Shown piece by piece: positions 46,452 to 60,005 of a stretch of 64,000 nt of DNA. The stretch spans positions 1-64,000 of the forward strand of contig JAESUZ010000128.1 in assembly GCA_017311185.1 (NCBI GenBank), given 5' to 3'. Numbering within the stretch: position 1 is the stretch's first letter; the number at the start of each line of letters is the position of its first letter. The position numbers and the translations under genes are program-made. The DNA is from Proteles cristata cristata (Eukaryota; Chordata; Mammalia; Carnivora; Hyaenidae). The notes beneath the pieces are model-generated. The model saw nothing but the letters and a program-made list of their open reading frames with translations, made no database searches and was not told the origin of the DNA.

Positions 46452-46535
46452 GTAAAGGAGGTAAAAACAGGCGTAGGGGTAAGAATGAAAATGAATCTGA
46501 AAAAAGAGAATTGGTGTTTAAAGAGGATGGACAAG
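46452..46535 (+). CDS. EIF1AY: eIF1A exon 2
   Basis: This 84-bp exon has a TTAG acceptor and a GTAACA donor, completing a Gly codon with exon 1. It encodes the basic/acidic N-terminal stretch [19 protein letters not shown] and then L-V-F-K-E-D-G-Q. All residues agree with conserved eIF1A. Phase 1 at both ends. Confidence 0.93.
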
Positions 46536-48929
46536 GTAACACTTTTTTTTTTTTAACTTTTTAACGTTTTTAAAAAGTAATGTGAATTTCAGTCTAGCCT
46601 GAAAAAGGATCCTAGTCATAATCCTGAGCATTTTGCTTTTCCTCATTCACAATACCCTGTGACACCTCTCCAGAATTTGTCTATTAAATAGCCAACTCTA
46701 ATCTAGTTATGCAAAGACAATTAATTAATGGCATGTCCGTAAATGTAGTTTTCATTTTTTTTGCGAACACATTTACAACTGTGTGAGTTTTATGACCTAG
46801 AGGAAAGAATGGTATTAATGGTTTAATATGGTCAAAGCTTGGAATAGTTAAAGCCTAGAATATTATTAAAAATTTCATATTTGAGTGTAGGAAGTGAGCA
46901 ACGTTATGCTTTATTCAGGAGATCATGGAATTTTGAGGTATATAGCCTGATTTTTGGGCCCTCTGTCCTCTAGTGTTGCTAGCACATCATCATAAAGTAA
47001 TAAAACTGAATAATTGACTGACTCTTGGAATAAGGATACCAAAGATACAAAAGATGAGGTAAAAAAATTCTGGAATGGTTATTTTTTCCCTCATTAATAA
47101 AAGGATTAAGCCCTCAGAAAAGTTAAGTATGACTTCCATCTATTCTTTACCTACAGTCACTGGTTTTTAATACTTCCTATTTATATATTTTTGTATGTGT
47201 TACATTCATAAAGGTTTAAACTTTCTTATAGACATCTAATTCCATAGTTACAGACTTCAGTCCTAAATACCTCAGCACATATCCCTTAACATTTTTTCCT
47301 TCATAATTACAGAATTATCGCAAGTAATTTAATTTCAACATTTATCCTCTTTATAAAAGAGACTGCCAGTAATAAAATAAATCATAAAGATAAAGAGTAC
47401 AGCAGGGAATATAATTATTAGAAAAAAAAACTGAAAAAATTATAGTGTTAATCTAGTTCTCCCTAGTGCTGTCCACTATAGTGGCCACTCGCCATAAGTG
47501 GCTATTGAAATGAAGTGAAATTCAAATTTTGAATTACTCTGTTCAATTCAATGTATAATATTCCCATCAACAGAGAAAAGTTCTATTGAATAGTACTGAT
47601 ATACTGTATAATGTATACTCACACATCTTGAGTTGCTTCAGTAATTTCCAGTACTTTATAACAAAGCTGTGTAGTTATTCATGTTATACGTGCAAACTAC
47701 TAGAAAGTCACTGTTTTTATTGTATATATATTTTATTGTATATATTTATCTATGTTTTATTATATATAGTATATACAGTATATTCATATATTTTTAATTT
47801 ATATTAACTATATGTCTATATCAGTATATATAGTCTATATATATGTCTATAGAAACTATCTGTCTAAAAATAGTTCCCTTGTCATATCCATTAGAAGTTT
47901 GGTTTCAAAGCCAGTTTTCAAATTTTATTCTTGTTTTCACTTTTCTTGTTTTTCTCATGTTGAAGGACTGGAAGCTCATTGTGTCATTTCTATTAGTGTA
48001 ATCAATTCGTTGGTATAATTCTAAATTAGTCCAGGCTCTCCTGAGTATGGACTGAAGTAGTACAAAGATTTTTGTAGTAAATACTTGTTTCCTTCTCACT
48101 GTTAGTTCTGCTTTTTTTTGGTTTGTTTTAATCTAGAAGAGATTGCTTCATACTGACTAATGTTCTTCTCTTACCAGTATTTTCTAGTGACAGCTGAATA
48201 AGGTGACTTCTCAAAGATCCTTGCTTTTGGAACTATTTTAAACATTGTATCTTGGAACATCATCCTTGTTTTAATAAGAATTTTAGAATAATCAAGTTAT
48301 TAAGAAGGAAACAAAAATTTATTAATAACTACCCTACTGTTTCTTACTCTTAAAGTTCTGAAGGAAAAGAGAGCCACGATTGGCCTTCAAGCCAAATGTG
48401 AGAAATTGATAAGCCAAGATTATGGTGTTCCTTTTTGAATGATTAAGTTTGAGGTCTAAGTGTAGAACTTCCAGTCATGAAGATAAGAGAGAACCTTTAC
48501 TCAAAATGAGTGGATGATTTCAAAGTTCATACTAAACTGCATATCATGGAAAAGGCATTTGTGACCTTAGATAATTTATTCTGCAGGCTTTTACTTACTC
48601 TAAAAATAAGGTGGTAACGTATATAAGCGTAGCTGGAAGAGGCTATAGAAATTGTTTCACAAATGAGTTCTCTAGTTTGGGTATAAATAAAATATATCAG
48701 ATCTATTAGAGCAATGTGTATTACATGTATTAGGAAATCACCTGGAAAGAATGCTTTCATGGTAGAATATTTAAGCTTTTTGTTGATCAGAACTTACCCC
48801 TTGAAAAATGTTTAGTTTGATCTAAATATAACAGTAAAAAGGAAGTTATCACCTGTGTGCTAATTTCGGTTGTTACATTTTCATAAACATTGAACATTAT
48901 CTCCTACTCTTTCCCCCCACACCTCCCAG
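46536..48929 (+). other. eIF1A intron 2 with an AT-rich tract
   Basis: 2.4 kb, no SINE or clear L1. From about 47698 to 47860 it holds a TATATA/TGTATATA-rich tract, likely unstable in length. It ends with a good pyrimidine tract (TCCTACTCTTTCCCCCCACACCTCCCAG). Confidence 0.8.
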
Positions 48930-49033
48930 AGCACGCTCAGGTAATTAAAATGTTGGGAAATGGACGATTAGAAGCTATGTGTTTTGATGGTGTCAAGAGG
49001 TTATGTCATATCAGAGGACAATTGCGAAAAAAG
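48930..49033 (+). CDS. EIF1AY: eIF1A exon 3
   Basis: This 104-bp exon has a CCCAG acceptor and a GTAGGT donor. It covers the first strands of the OB fold: [20 protein letters not shown] and L-C-H-I-R-G. Two differences from the widely conserved sequence are seen: His for Tyr at residue 35, and Gln for Lys at residue 64 (I-R-G-Q-L-R-K-K). The frame is open and joins exon 2 in phase. Confidence 0.93.
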
Positions 49034-50065
49034 GTAGGTGTGGCGATTTGGATCACTTTCCTACAAACTTTGCTTTTAAAAAAATGGCCGTACTTTAGAT
49101 ACATACGGGCCAAGCAGTTTACTTTTGTGAGTTCCATAAGATTTTGTAGGATAACTTTTTAGATGACATTGGAATGAAGCAAAATCAGATCCTTGATAAA
49201 GCTTCTGAAATAGATTTTGTATACAACGTTACCTGTTTCATCTATATTATATTTCTGCCAGGAATGTTTATTTTACTCTGATTGTAATATGAGGAAACAA
49301 TCAGACAGATCCAATATACAAAATACATGCCTTATGCTCTGAAAAATATGTTCTACCAGGAAAGGAAGAAAAAAAGCTAGATAATTGTTTCAACATTAAA
49401 GAAAACTAAAGAAACTGCTAATTATACTACATGTTCTTTCATTAATTTTTACTTGGGAAAAACATATTAAGGAAATTTCAAATTGGATAACGTGAATAGC
49501 ATTTAATTCCTCATCACAGTAGTTCAGGCAGATTTATTAATCACGTTGGTTTCAAGATTCTTCATCCCTAATTTTATGATTTAAAAAAGTGTTTTTGTTG
49601 TTAGGTTAATTCATTACTTTCCCAATAAATGGTGGATATAGACTGGTAACAGAATGGCTATTAATGTAGATGGCTGATGTTTGCATATTGTGAATATCAT
49701 TTGAGCAGTTTGTGGTTAAAAACTCTAATTTCCATGACACAAATGATTGTTCTTTTGAAATCTTTAGACTCTAGACTAGTTGAAATAAAATTATTAATAC
49801 TTAAGAATCCTACATTCAAAAATTTGAAACTAACTCAACTATTTAATATGTTTTTTTCAGTATACTGTAACTACAAACTAGAATAACTTTGGCGTCATGT
49901 GTATGTTAATACATATAAACATGAATGTATATGTTGTTTTTCCCTAATTCTTAATAGACACTTTTTTCCAAACTGGGTGAATTTCTTTGTGGGAAGAACT
50001 GTTTAGGATTCTTTGTATTACTTGTTTTGATTAAATATAGTATGCAGTACATTTTCTTTTAATAG
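49034..50065 (+). other. eIF1A intron 3
   Basis: About 1 kb, AT-rich, with GTAGGT and TAATAG ends. No repeat was recognised. Confidence 0.75.
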
Positions 50066-50116
50066 GTTTGGAGAAATACCTCAGACATTATATCGGTTGG
50101 TCTTTGAGACTATCAG
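50066..50116 (+). pseudogene. EIF1AY: eIF1A exon 4 with in-frame stop
   Basis: This 51-bp, 17-codon exon is bounded by AATAG and GTAAAA. Read in phase with exon 3 it gives V-W-R-N-T-S-D-I-I-S-V-G-L, then TGA (50105-50107), then D-Y-Q. In eIF1A residue 71 is normally Ile, residue 78 Leu and residue 82 Arg; here they are Arg, Ser and a stop. The TGA is one step from the CGA Arg codon, a typical CpG decay change. Trp70 is kept. Splice sites look usable, so the lesion would be in the mature mRNA. Confidence 0.85.
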
Positions 50117-51779
50117 GTAAAAAATACACCTAACTTTTATTTTGTCCTTGAATTTAATAATTCATAAATGTTTAGAAGTTACAACATAGACACGTTTGAT
50201 TTGTTCTGACCACTTATGGACCAGGTGTGTTCAGGACTACAGTATTTTCCTAATTCAGAATAATTCCCATGTAGGTGAATGATACATGTATATTGTGAGG
50301 AGACTGGTTGTTTCAATATTCTTTATGAATAATTTTTATTTTAAATGTAATGCTGCAGTAAATACTCTTCTTATAACTTTGGATAAATACCAGAGATTAT
50401 TGTGTTCCCATTTGTTTAAAGGCCTAGGCAGTATGCTAGGTATGGCATGTATTACGGTTTCCAAATGCCAGCCTGTGAAATACTGATGTGAAATGAAAAG
50501 ATATGCAGGTGTTGTATGATTCGTCTCCTGAAGCTAAATTGTGAGGTTTCCTTTTTAAGTATATTTTTAAAATTACCTTTTCTGAAGTGAGAGTGATAGA
50601 ATCCTTACGGTGGGTTTTATTAGGGATATTTATTGTCAGAACAAAAATGTAATAATGTTATGTTGGGGTCCCATCATCAATTGTTTGTTTCTTTGTTTGG
50701 TTTTTAAATTTAAAGGTCTGGAAATCCATGTGTGAGGAACTCCATTGTAGGGGAAGAATCTGGTACCCCTATGTTCTCCACAAGGTTTAGTCTAATTGTG
50801 TGAGGAAAGTAGTTATTCAGTAGTTACAGTGCCAACTTATATAAGTATATGCAGTAAATTTGATATGAGAACTTAGAAAAGAACATAATAGTTGCTATCC
50901 ATTATCTCAGCTTTTAACTATGAACGGGCTGACTCTGTAGAAGTCATAGAAACCCATGAGGTTTCTATCTGTTGAAACTCAGAATCATGTATTTTTAATC
51001 AAACTTTTAGTGATTTCATTGTGTCATGATGAAGAATTTTTGCATACCTCTTTTATATCTAATTGTTTCATTATATTTCAGTCTTTGTTTTCCTTGTCGA
51101 TCTTTTGTGTAATTCTCTTCATTGTAGAAAAAGGCATATTGAAGTCAGTTCTACTTTGCATGTCTAGAGTTTTCATTACTAAAAAAATAAAATCTATTGC
51201 TATTGACTTTTTGTTTAGTGAGACATTCTCATGATGTCTTTAATATTGTTAGACATGATTTCTTTAAACGTATTTCTAGAAGCTGAGGTAAAGCGTTATG
51301 TTCTGCTTCTGGACTTACTCACCAGTCTGTGTTGACTATTTACAGGCCACAGTTTACTGTTTTCTATGTGGATCTCATAATAATTTTTTTTTGAAACTTG
51401 AAATGGCCAATGCAGTGTGGCAAGACTGAAGATGACATTTCCGCTCCCAGAGTTAGTTTTTTGCTGTTTTTTTTCTTTCACTTAGTATCTTTTCTGAATT
51501 ACTTCTATATAGTCTGTGTTTGTTTCTTACCTGTGGCTGTTGAATGATTAGTTTAGTGGCCAGTGTCTGTTTGGAATGACGTTTAATTAAAACCAGTAAG
51601 CCTCCCAGGCTTTTTATATGGACGCTACATTTTGGGGCATACGTTCAACATTTAAACCATTGACAGTTCTAACTTAGTCTTTTTTCATGCTTATATGTAA
51701 TTTCTGGGTCTGTCAAAGCTGGGAGATTGGGACTTTATCAGGTTTTTCTTGGGCATGTCCATTATATTTATGTTTGGAA

Positions 51780-52715
51780 GTAGTCCTGCCATTTCTGTTT
51801 TTGGAACAGTTTGAGAAGAGTACCTATGAACTCGTTAAGTGTCTATAGCATTAGCCTGAGAAGTAGTTTGACACAGGACTCTTGATTATTGGGAGATTTT
51901 CGATAACCGGTTTTGTTATTTTGCTGGTTATGAGTCAGTTCAAATTTTCTATCTCTTCCTAGTTCAGGTTTGTTAGTTTGCATTTGAATGTGTCCATTTC
52001 TTACAGATTGCCCAATTTGTTGGCATTTATAATTTTTGTAGTATTCTCTTATAATTGTATTTCTGTGGTGTTGGTTGTGATCTTTTCTCTTTCATTTGTG
52101 CTTTTATCAATTGGAGTTCTTTCTCTTTTTGATAAGTCTGGCTAGGGGTGTATCAGTTTATTATTTCTTCCAAAAAAACAGCTTAGTTTCATTGATCTCT
52201 GCTTCTGGTTTTTGTTTCTAGATTGTTTACCTCTGCTCTGATCTCTATGAATCCCTTTCTTCTGCTGGTTTAGGCTTTATTTGCCGTTCTTTTTCTTGCT
52301 CCTATAGGTGTAAGGTTATAATATGCATTTGGCCTTTCTTGCTTCCTTTTAAAATATGTATTTGCATATTTATTTATTAAGAGAGGGCGCAAGTGAACGA
52401 TGGGCAGAGAGAAAGAGGGAGAGAGAATCCCATGAGAGACAGAGAAGGATGGAGAGAGCGCTCACCTCATCCAATGCAGGTCTTGAGCACACCTGATGTT
52501 GAGGTGGAAAACACAAATTGTGAGATCATGACCTTACTCGAAGTCAGATGCTTGACTCACTGAGCCACCCAGGTACCTAGGACATGTTTTTGTCTCTTGA
52601 GATAGGCCTGAATGCAGTGTTTTTCCTTGTGGACTGCCTATGATGAATCTCAAAAGCTTTACACTGTTGCGTTTTCATGTTTGCTGGCTCCCATACATAG
52701 ATATTTTTATTATAC
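51780..52715 (-). mobile_element. L1 ORF2 fragment, antisense, split by a SINE
   Basis: Ordered antisense ORF2 phrases are seen on the plus strand: GATTGCCCAATTTGTTGGCA, then CAGCTTAGTTTCATTGATCTC, then CCTTTCTTCTGCTGGTTTAGG, and beyond the SINE TGTCTCTTGAGATAGGCCTG. No open frame of note. Confidence 0.82.
52348..52578 (-). mobile_element. SINEC-type SINE, antisense, in L1
   Basis: It ends TCACTGAGCCACCCAGGTACC, with GAGAGAGAATCCCATGAGAG in the tail part. It is older than the felid consensus and interrupts the L1 ORF2 above. Confidence 0.82.
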
Positions 52716-55700
52716 TTGATGGTCTAGTTGGTTTCCATAGAACACCCAGTGCTCATTCCAACAAGCGCTCTCCTCCATGCCCATCACCCCTTTACCCTTC
52801 TCTCCCACCCACTTAGTCTCAGTTTGTTCTCAGTAGTTAAGAGTCTCTTACAGTTTGCCTCCCTCCCTCTCTCTATTTTTTCCCCTTCCCCTCCCCTATG
52901 GTCTGATGTTAAGTTTACCTTGTCCCACCTATGAGTGAAAACATACGGTATCTGTCTTTCTCTGCCTGACTTATTTCGCTCAACAGAACACCTTCATGTT
53001 CCAGCTACATTGCTACAATTGGCCAGATTTCATTGTGTTGACTGAGACATTGCTGCGGCTGAGGTCAAAGAGCTTGTCTCCTGCTTTGCCCTCTAGGATT
53101 TTGATGTATCTTATTCCATTTTGAGTTTATTGGTGTGTATGCTGTGAGAAAATGATCTAGTTTCACTCTTCTGCATATTGCTGTCCGGTTCTCCCAGCAC
53201 CATCTGTTCAAGAGGCTGTCTTTTTTCCATTGGATACTCTTTCCCAAGTATCCAAAATCTAATCTTTGTGAAAGATTAATTGGCTGTACATTTGTGGATG
53301 TGATTCTGAGTTCTCTATTCTATTCCATTGGTGTATGTGTCTGTTTTTGTGTCACTACCATACTGTTTTTGATGACTACAGCTTTGTAGTAGAAGCTAAA
53401 GTCTGGGATGGTGATGCCTCCTGTTTTGGTTTTCTTCTTCAATATTACTGGGCTATTGGGGTCTTTCGTGGTTCCATACCGCTTTGAGAAGAATGCTGGT
53501 ACAATTTTGATTGGGATTGCATTGACTGTTTAGACTGCTTTGGGTGGTATTGACATTTTAACAATATTTACTCTTACAGTCCATGAGCATGGAATGTTTT
53601 TTTTTTTCCATTTATCTGTGTGTTCTTCATTTTCCTTCATAAGTTTTCTGTAGTTTTCATCATACAGATCTTTTATATCTTTGGGTAAGTTTATTCCTAG
53701 GCATTTTATGGTTCTAGGTGCAATTGTGAATGGGATCAGTTTCCTGATTTCTCTTCCTGTTGCTTTTTTATTGGTGTATAAAAAGGCAGTCGATTTCTGT
53801 ACATTGATTTTGTACTCTGTGACGTTGCCAAATTCATGGATCAATTCTAACAGTTTTGGTGGAGTCTGTCGGGTTTTCTATGTAGAGTACCAGGTCATCT
53901 GCAACAAGTGAAAGTTTGACTTCTTCTTTGCCAATTCTGATGCCTTTCATTTCGCCTTGTTTTCTGATGGCTGATGCCAGGACTTCCAGCACTATGTTAA
54001 ATAGTGGTGAGAATGGGCATCACTGTCGTGTTCCTGATCTCAGGGGGAAAGCTCTCCGTTTTCCCTGTTGAGGATGAGATTAGCTGTGAGGTTTTCATAA
54101 ATGGCTTTTATGATGTTAAGTAAGTACCTTCTATCCTGACTTTCTCCAGGGTTTTTATTAAGAAAGGATGCTGTATTTTGTTAGATTCTTTTTCTGTACT
54201 ATCAAAAGGATCATATGGTTCTTTTCATTCGTTAATGTGATGTATCATGTAATTGATTTGCAAATATTTAACGAGCTCTGCAACCCAGGGATGAATCGCA
54301 TTTGGTCATGGTGGATAATTCTCTTTATGTGCTGTGGAATTCGATTTGCTCAAAAAAATTTGAGGATTTTTGCATCGATTTTTTGCATCAGAGATATTGG
54401 CTTGTAGTTTTTTTCTTTTCCCCCTGCTTCTGAGGCTGCTTTGGGAATCAAAGTGTTGCTGACTTCGTAGAATCAGTGCAGAAGTCCTTCGTTTTCTGTT
54501 GTTTGGAAAAGCTTGAAAAATATGGGTATTAACTCTGACTTAAATGTCCGGTCGAATTCCCCAGGGAAGCCATCTAGTCCACGGCTCTTATTTGTTGGGA
54601 GATTTTTGATAACTGATTCATTTTATTCGCTGGGTATGGGTCTGTTCATATTTTCTGTCTCTTCCCATAGGAATTTTGGTAGTGTGTGGGTGTTTAGGAA
54701 TTTTTCCATTCCTTCTAGGTCGTCCAATTTGTTGGCATATAATTTTTCATCGTATCCCCTGATAATTGCTTGCATTTCTGAGGGATTGGTTGTAACAGGT
54801 CCGTATTCATTTGTGATTTTGTAATTTGGGTGGTCTTTCTTTTCTTTTTGAGAAGCCTGGCTAGAGGTTTTTCAAATTTGTTTATTTTTTCACAAAACCG
54901 GCTCTTGTTTTCATGGATCTGTTCAGCGGCTTTTTGGATTCTACATTGTTTATTTCTGCCCTGATCTTTATTATTTCTCTTCTTCTGCTGGGTTTGGGGT
55001 ATTCTTGCTGCTCTCCTTCTAGTTCCTTTAGGCGTGCTGTTAGATTTGGTGTTTGTGATTTCTCTTGTTTCTTGAGATAGGCCTGGATTACAATGTATGT
55101 TCCTCTTAGGACTGCCTTTGCTGCATCCTGGAGGGTTTGGATTGTTGTATTTTCATTTCCATTTGTTTCCATATATGTTTAAATTTCCTCTCTAATTGCC
55201 TGGTTGACCCATTCATTCTTTAGTAGGGTGTTCTTTAACCTCCGTGCTTTTGGAAGTTTTCCTCTAAATATTGATTCAATGGTTTTATGATGAAATGTTA
55301 AGAAAATATATGTTAAATCAGGTCCAGTGTATCATTCGAAGCCGCTGTTTCCTTGTTAATTTTTTTGTTTAGATGGTCTGTCCATTGTTTAGTGCGGTGT
55401 TGAAGTCTCTTATTCTAATTGTGTTACGAGTTTTTTGTTTGGGATTGGTCAGTTTGTATATTTGAGTGCTTCAAGTTGAGGGCATAAATGTTCACAATTG
55501 GTAATTCTTGATGGCTCGATCCTTTAAGTATGATATACTGTCCTTGGTTACCTCTTGTTTCAGACTTTGTTTTAAAATCCTGTTTGTCTGAAATAGGCAT
55601 GGCTCTTCTGGCCTTCTTTTGATGTTTGTTAGAATGATAGATGGTTTTCCATTCCCTTACTTTCAATCTGCAGGTGTCTTTAGGTCTAAAATGAATGTGT

Positions 55701-55845
55701 AGGCAGCATATCAGTGGATCTTGTTTTTTTAATCTATTTTCGTATTCTATGTCTTAATCGGAGCATTTAGTCCATTTACATTCAGCGTGATCATTGAAAG
55801 ATATGACTTTAGCACCATTGTGTCTTGTGTGTCTGGTGATGTTTT

Positions 55846-56740
55846 TTAGTCCTTTGTTTTTTTCCTCCCCAAAGAGTCCTTCTTAATATTTCTTGCAGTG
55901 TCACAATATTTCTTTGTCACGAACTGCTTTACTTTGAGTTTGTCTGGTAAAGTCTTTCTCTCTTCTTCTATTCTGAATGAAAGCATGGCTGGATTAAGAA
56001 GTCTCAGCTGCATAGTTTTCCTATTCAGCACATTGAGTATTTCCTGCCACTCCTTATGGCTTGCCAAGGTTTTGTGGTCGGGACTGCTGTTGACATTATG
56101 GGTGTGTCCTTCTAGACTAAGGCTTATTTTGTCCCAAGGTGCTTTCAGAATTCTCTCTTTATCTTGTATTTTCCAAGTTTCACTATGATCTATCATGGTG
56201 TTGACTTGTTTTTGTTGATTTTGAAGGGAGTTCTCTGTGCCTGTTGGAACTGAATGCTGGTTTCCATCCCCAGATTAGGAAAATAGTCAGCTATAATTTG
56301 TTCCAATAAACCTCTGCCCTTCTTTTCCCACTCTTCTTTTCTGGGACTCTCAGGATGTGGATATCATTTTGTTTCATGAAATCACATAGGTCTCTGATTC
56401 TCCCCTCTGGGTCTATTAATTTCCTTTCCTTTTTTTTTTCCAGCTTCATTATTTTCCATAATTTTATCTTCTATTTTACTTATTTTCCCTATTCTTCAGT
56501 CATCATTGTGGCTGTATAGTCAGTTTTCCATCTCAGGTATAGAATTTATTTTCCAGGCTAAGTAGCTCTTGGGTCTTTGATCTCTGCAGCAACATTTTCT
56601 CTGGTTATGATTTTTCAAGCTCAGCTAGGAGTCTTATGACTATTGGTCTAAATTCTTGTTCAGATCAATTGTTTATATCTTTTGAGCAACTCCCTGGCTG
56701 TGATTTCTTTTAAACCCCCTTTTGGGGAGAATTCCTCTAT
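55846..56740 (-). pseudogene. L1 ORF1 remnant
   Basis: The frame 55846-56196 encodes the C-terminal RNA-binding part of the L1 ORF1 chaperone (Q-D-K-E-R-I-L-K-A, then K-L-K-V-K-Q-F). The coiled-coil N-terminal part, toward 56740, is broken by stops. It lies between ORF2 and the 5' UTR, as expected. Confidence 0.75.
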
Positions 56741-57184
56741 CTTGTCTTTGTGGCGCAGTTTCTGTCTTTCGCATGTTATTAAAGCTTATTATGTTTTCTG
56801 CACCTGAGATTACTGCTGTATTAAAATGGGTCTTGGATTATCCAGGGCCTGGTAGTTCAGGATGTGTTTCTATGTGCACTGTGATGTTGTGTTTTGGCCA
56901 CTCCTTCCTACTGGTCACTCCTCTGCAGAGCTTCTCCTTGCTTGTGATAGTGCTGTGTTTGGAGCTATAACTAGGTGTTCTTATGTTCGATGAAGTAGCC
57001 CTGGAAAAAAAATGGGTTGGGAGGGCTGATCTGAAAAAAGGAGCAAAGGAAAGGGAACCAAAAATATATATCAGAGAATGAAAAATATCAGGCTCATTCC
57101 AAAGAAAATATGAAGGAAACAAAAAATTGATGACTGATGAAGAAAAGGGCATGAGGGAGCAAGGTGTAGAAAATGAAAGAAGTA

Positions 57185-57425
57185 GGGGCATCTGGGTGGC
57201 TTAGTCGGTTACGCGTCCGACATCAGCTCAGGTCATGATCTGACGGTTGGTGGGTTTGAGCCCTGCATTGTGCTCTGTGCTGACAGCCAGCTCAGAGCCT
57301 GGAACCTGCTGCAGATTCTGTATCTCCCTCTCTCTCTGACCCTCCTCTGCTCATGTGGTCTTTTCTCTCTCTCTCTCTCTCTCTCTCAGAAATAAATAAA
57401 ACATAAACAATATTTTAAAAAAGGA
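57185..57425 (+). mobile_element. Felid SINE in the L1 5' UTR, 13-bp target duplication
   Basis: AATGAAAGAAGTA at 57172-57184 is repeated at 57426-57438. The head is GGGGCATCTGGGTGGCTTAG, and a (CT) run lies at 57365-57388. Confidence 0.94.
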
Positions 57426-57448
57426 AATGAAAGAAGTAAACAAACAAT

Positions 57449-58545
57449 GAGCCTGATCCCAAAAGAAAAGAAAAGCTGGAAGAGTAAGCCTGATCTTATT
57501 TACACTAGAAATGCAGGTGTCACTTTAATCCTAGATTTTCGGCACACTTGGTACACGTGGGTGAGGAGAAGTTCACTATGTTAATGTGCAATTTACTAAA
57601 CAAGCAGAGCCTGGCACAGGAGGGTGGCCTTTGGTGTAAGCAGGTCCCTCCTCCACTGGGGACTGCTCCATTGCTCCCTAAAGTCCACCCATGTTGGTTT
57701 TTGGAGGAAAATGGCACTACTCCAATCTCTTCCTTAAGATTTTATTCCCTTGCTGTTCAGAATAGTGAGGGAAGACAACTCACCCTGTACAAGTCTTTTA
57801 TGTTTTATCTTTTGGGTGACTGGGATTCAACAGCCAATGTCTTAAAGGAGCTCACATCACGTGGACCCGGCCCTTCCTCCAGAGTAGAGGTTCTCCACAC
57901 TGTGTCTGATATTCTTTGTTCCTGAAAAATAGTCCCACACCTGCACAGTGTGTGTGGTAGTTGTGTGGCACCTGTGAAAGCAGCAAATGTTATATCCCCA
58001 CCAGGTGTGCCTCTGTCCATTGCTGCTGAAAGGCCTTAGGCTAACACCTGCAGGGTCTTCTCTCCTTGTGGAAGTAACGCACCTTGTTCCAGATGTACTC
58101 TGGGAAGAGGACTGGTTTCTCCCTCATGCCCCAGAGATCTCTATCACCAGTCTGAGTCAGCTCCCTACTCCCTAGGAGCACATGCCACAACTCTGCCCCA
58201 GAAAAAGTTGCATACTTCCAAAATCTCCAGAGTTTGAGCTCCAAGTGCTGTTTGCAAAAAGTAACCTGGGGTCCTCACGACTTCTTGCTCTCAAGTCCAT
58301 GATTCAGAGAGGTTTCCCTCTTGTGTGAACCTATGCCACACTTTTTCGCCCTTTCTCTGCGTTCTCTTGGAAAGGGTTCTCTCCCCTCTGAGGCGCTGTT
58401 ATTTTTCTCTTCCCCAGTTCACATCCACACATCTCACACCTTCCATCTATTTCCTTGCAACGGTGGAATTGCTTCTGCTAGTCCACAGATAGATTTCCTC
58501 AGTGTTCCAAGTGATTGGACCTCAGTATAACTGTATTTTAGGGAC
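57449..58545 (-). mobile_element. L1 5' UTR segment, antisense (copy 2)
   Basis: It is homologous to 9187-10372 over about 1.1 kb. Here it lies just beyond the ORF1 remnant, which is the reason both are read as 5' UTR. The homology ends near AGGGACCAGGAAAG (58545), and a different antisense L1 ORF2 follows at once. Confidence 0.55.
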
Positions 58546-58927
58546 CAGGAAAGCACAGCTTTCTCGTAGCTCCTTCTTTTTAATTAGTAGTTTTGTATTC
58601 TTTGGGTAAGTTCCTAGTGGTGTGATTGCCTGAGATCAAGTTCGTTCCATTTACAGCTTTTGAGGAGCCTCCATACTGTTTTTCATAGTGGTTGCACCTG
58701 TTTGCATTGCTACTAACAGTGTAGAAGTTTCCTTTCTCTACATCCTGACCAACATCTGTTGTTTCTCATGTTGTTGACTTTAGCCATTCTGAGGTGATTT
58801 GCGTATATTGATTCATGTTTCTGTGATGACCTGATATTGTACACTTTTCATATGTTCGTTACGTCCTCTGGGTATCTTTGAAATTCCTGTTGTTTGTGTC
58901 TTCTGCCTATTTTTTTAACTGGGTTAT

Positions 58928-58966
58928 TTGTTTTTGTTTTGTTTTTGTTTTTGTTTTTGTTTTTTT
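58928..58966 (+). repeat. (TTTTG)n microsatellite
   Basis: About seven imperfect TTTTG/TTTTTG units in a row inside the antisense L1. Confidence 0.85.
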
Positions 58967-60005
58967 ACAGCTTGAGTTTGGTTAGCTTTTCATATATTTG
59001 GATACGAAACTTTATCAGATATGTCTTTTACAAGTATCTTCTCTCATTCTGTAGGTACGGTACCATTTAGTTTTGTTTATTGTCTCTTTCTCTGGGCCAA
59101 AGCTCTTTATTGATGAATTCCCCTTTTGTTTCCTTGCCTCAGAAGACATCTAAGAAGAAATATCTGTGGCTAGTGTGAAAAAGGTTACTCTGCCTGTGCT
59201 CTCAGAAATTTTAGGGTGTCCATTTTCATGCTTTTGCATTTAGCTGTCCAGTTTTCCCAATCCAATTTGTTTAACTTTCTCCCATTGGATATTCTTTCCT
59301 GCTTTGCTGAAGATTAATTGACAGTCTAGTTTTGGATCAAGTTGGGTGTTTTCTCCTCTGTTACATTGATTTATACCTGTATTTTTGTGCAGTACCCTAC
59401 TGCCTTCATTACTACAGCTTTGAAATATAATTGAAAGTCTAGAGTTGTGATGCTTCCCGTTTTAGCTTTGCTTTTCCGTTTCAAGGTTGCTTTGGCTACT
59501 TTGGCTTCTTTGGGTGCTATACAATTTCAGGATTGTTTGATTGAGTTCGTGAAAAATGTTGGTGGTATTTTATGAAGGATTGAAACAAATGTATAGATTG
59601 CATTGCATAGTGTAAATATCGAAGTAATATTCATTCTTCCAATCCATCAGCATGGAATGTCTTTCCATTTCTTTGTGTCCTCTTAAATATCTTTTATCAG
59701 TGTTGTATATTTTTTAGAGTACAGATGTTTCACCTCTTTCCTTAGGTTTATTTCTAGATATGTTATAGTTTTGATGCCATTATAAATGAGACTGATTCCT
59801 GAAATCTCTTTCTTCTGCTTCATTATTAGCGAATAACAATGAAATAGGTTGCTGCATGTTGATTTTGTATTCTGTAACTTTGTTGTATCAGTTCTAGCAT
59901 TTTTTTTTTTGGTGTGGTGTTTTGTTTTCTTGTATTACTTACGTATCTTTTTAAATAGTGAAAGTCTGAGTTCTTTACTAACTTGCATTTCTCTTATTTC
60001 TTTGT

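Larger units (their letters stand above)
52716..58545 (-). mobile_element. Near full-length carnivore L1, antisense, defective
   Basis: It starts with the carnivore 3' UTR in reverse (CACCCAGTGCTCATTCCAAC). It continues with ORF2, shortened near 53035 where sequence jumps from the C-terminal end to the TCTCCTGCTTTGCC region. Minus frames at 53530-53844, 54882-55172 and 55424-55666 are ORF2 pieces (for example [14 protein letters not shown], and L-K-E-L-E-G-E-Q-Q-E-Y). ORF1 follows at about 55846-56740, with its C-terminal part open for 116 codons (K-D-K-E-R-I-L-K-A type stretch read as Q-D-K-E-R-I-L-K-A-P). Beyond it, 56741-58545 would be the 5' UTR, with a SINE inserted. Every frame is interrupted, so it is not active. 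Confidence 0.82.

Noticed and set aside
53681..56188. Plus-strand frames of 76-103 codons inside the antisense L1
   Set aside because: They are reverse-complement shadows of L1 ORF2 and ORF1, which explain the region on the minus strand.
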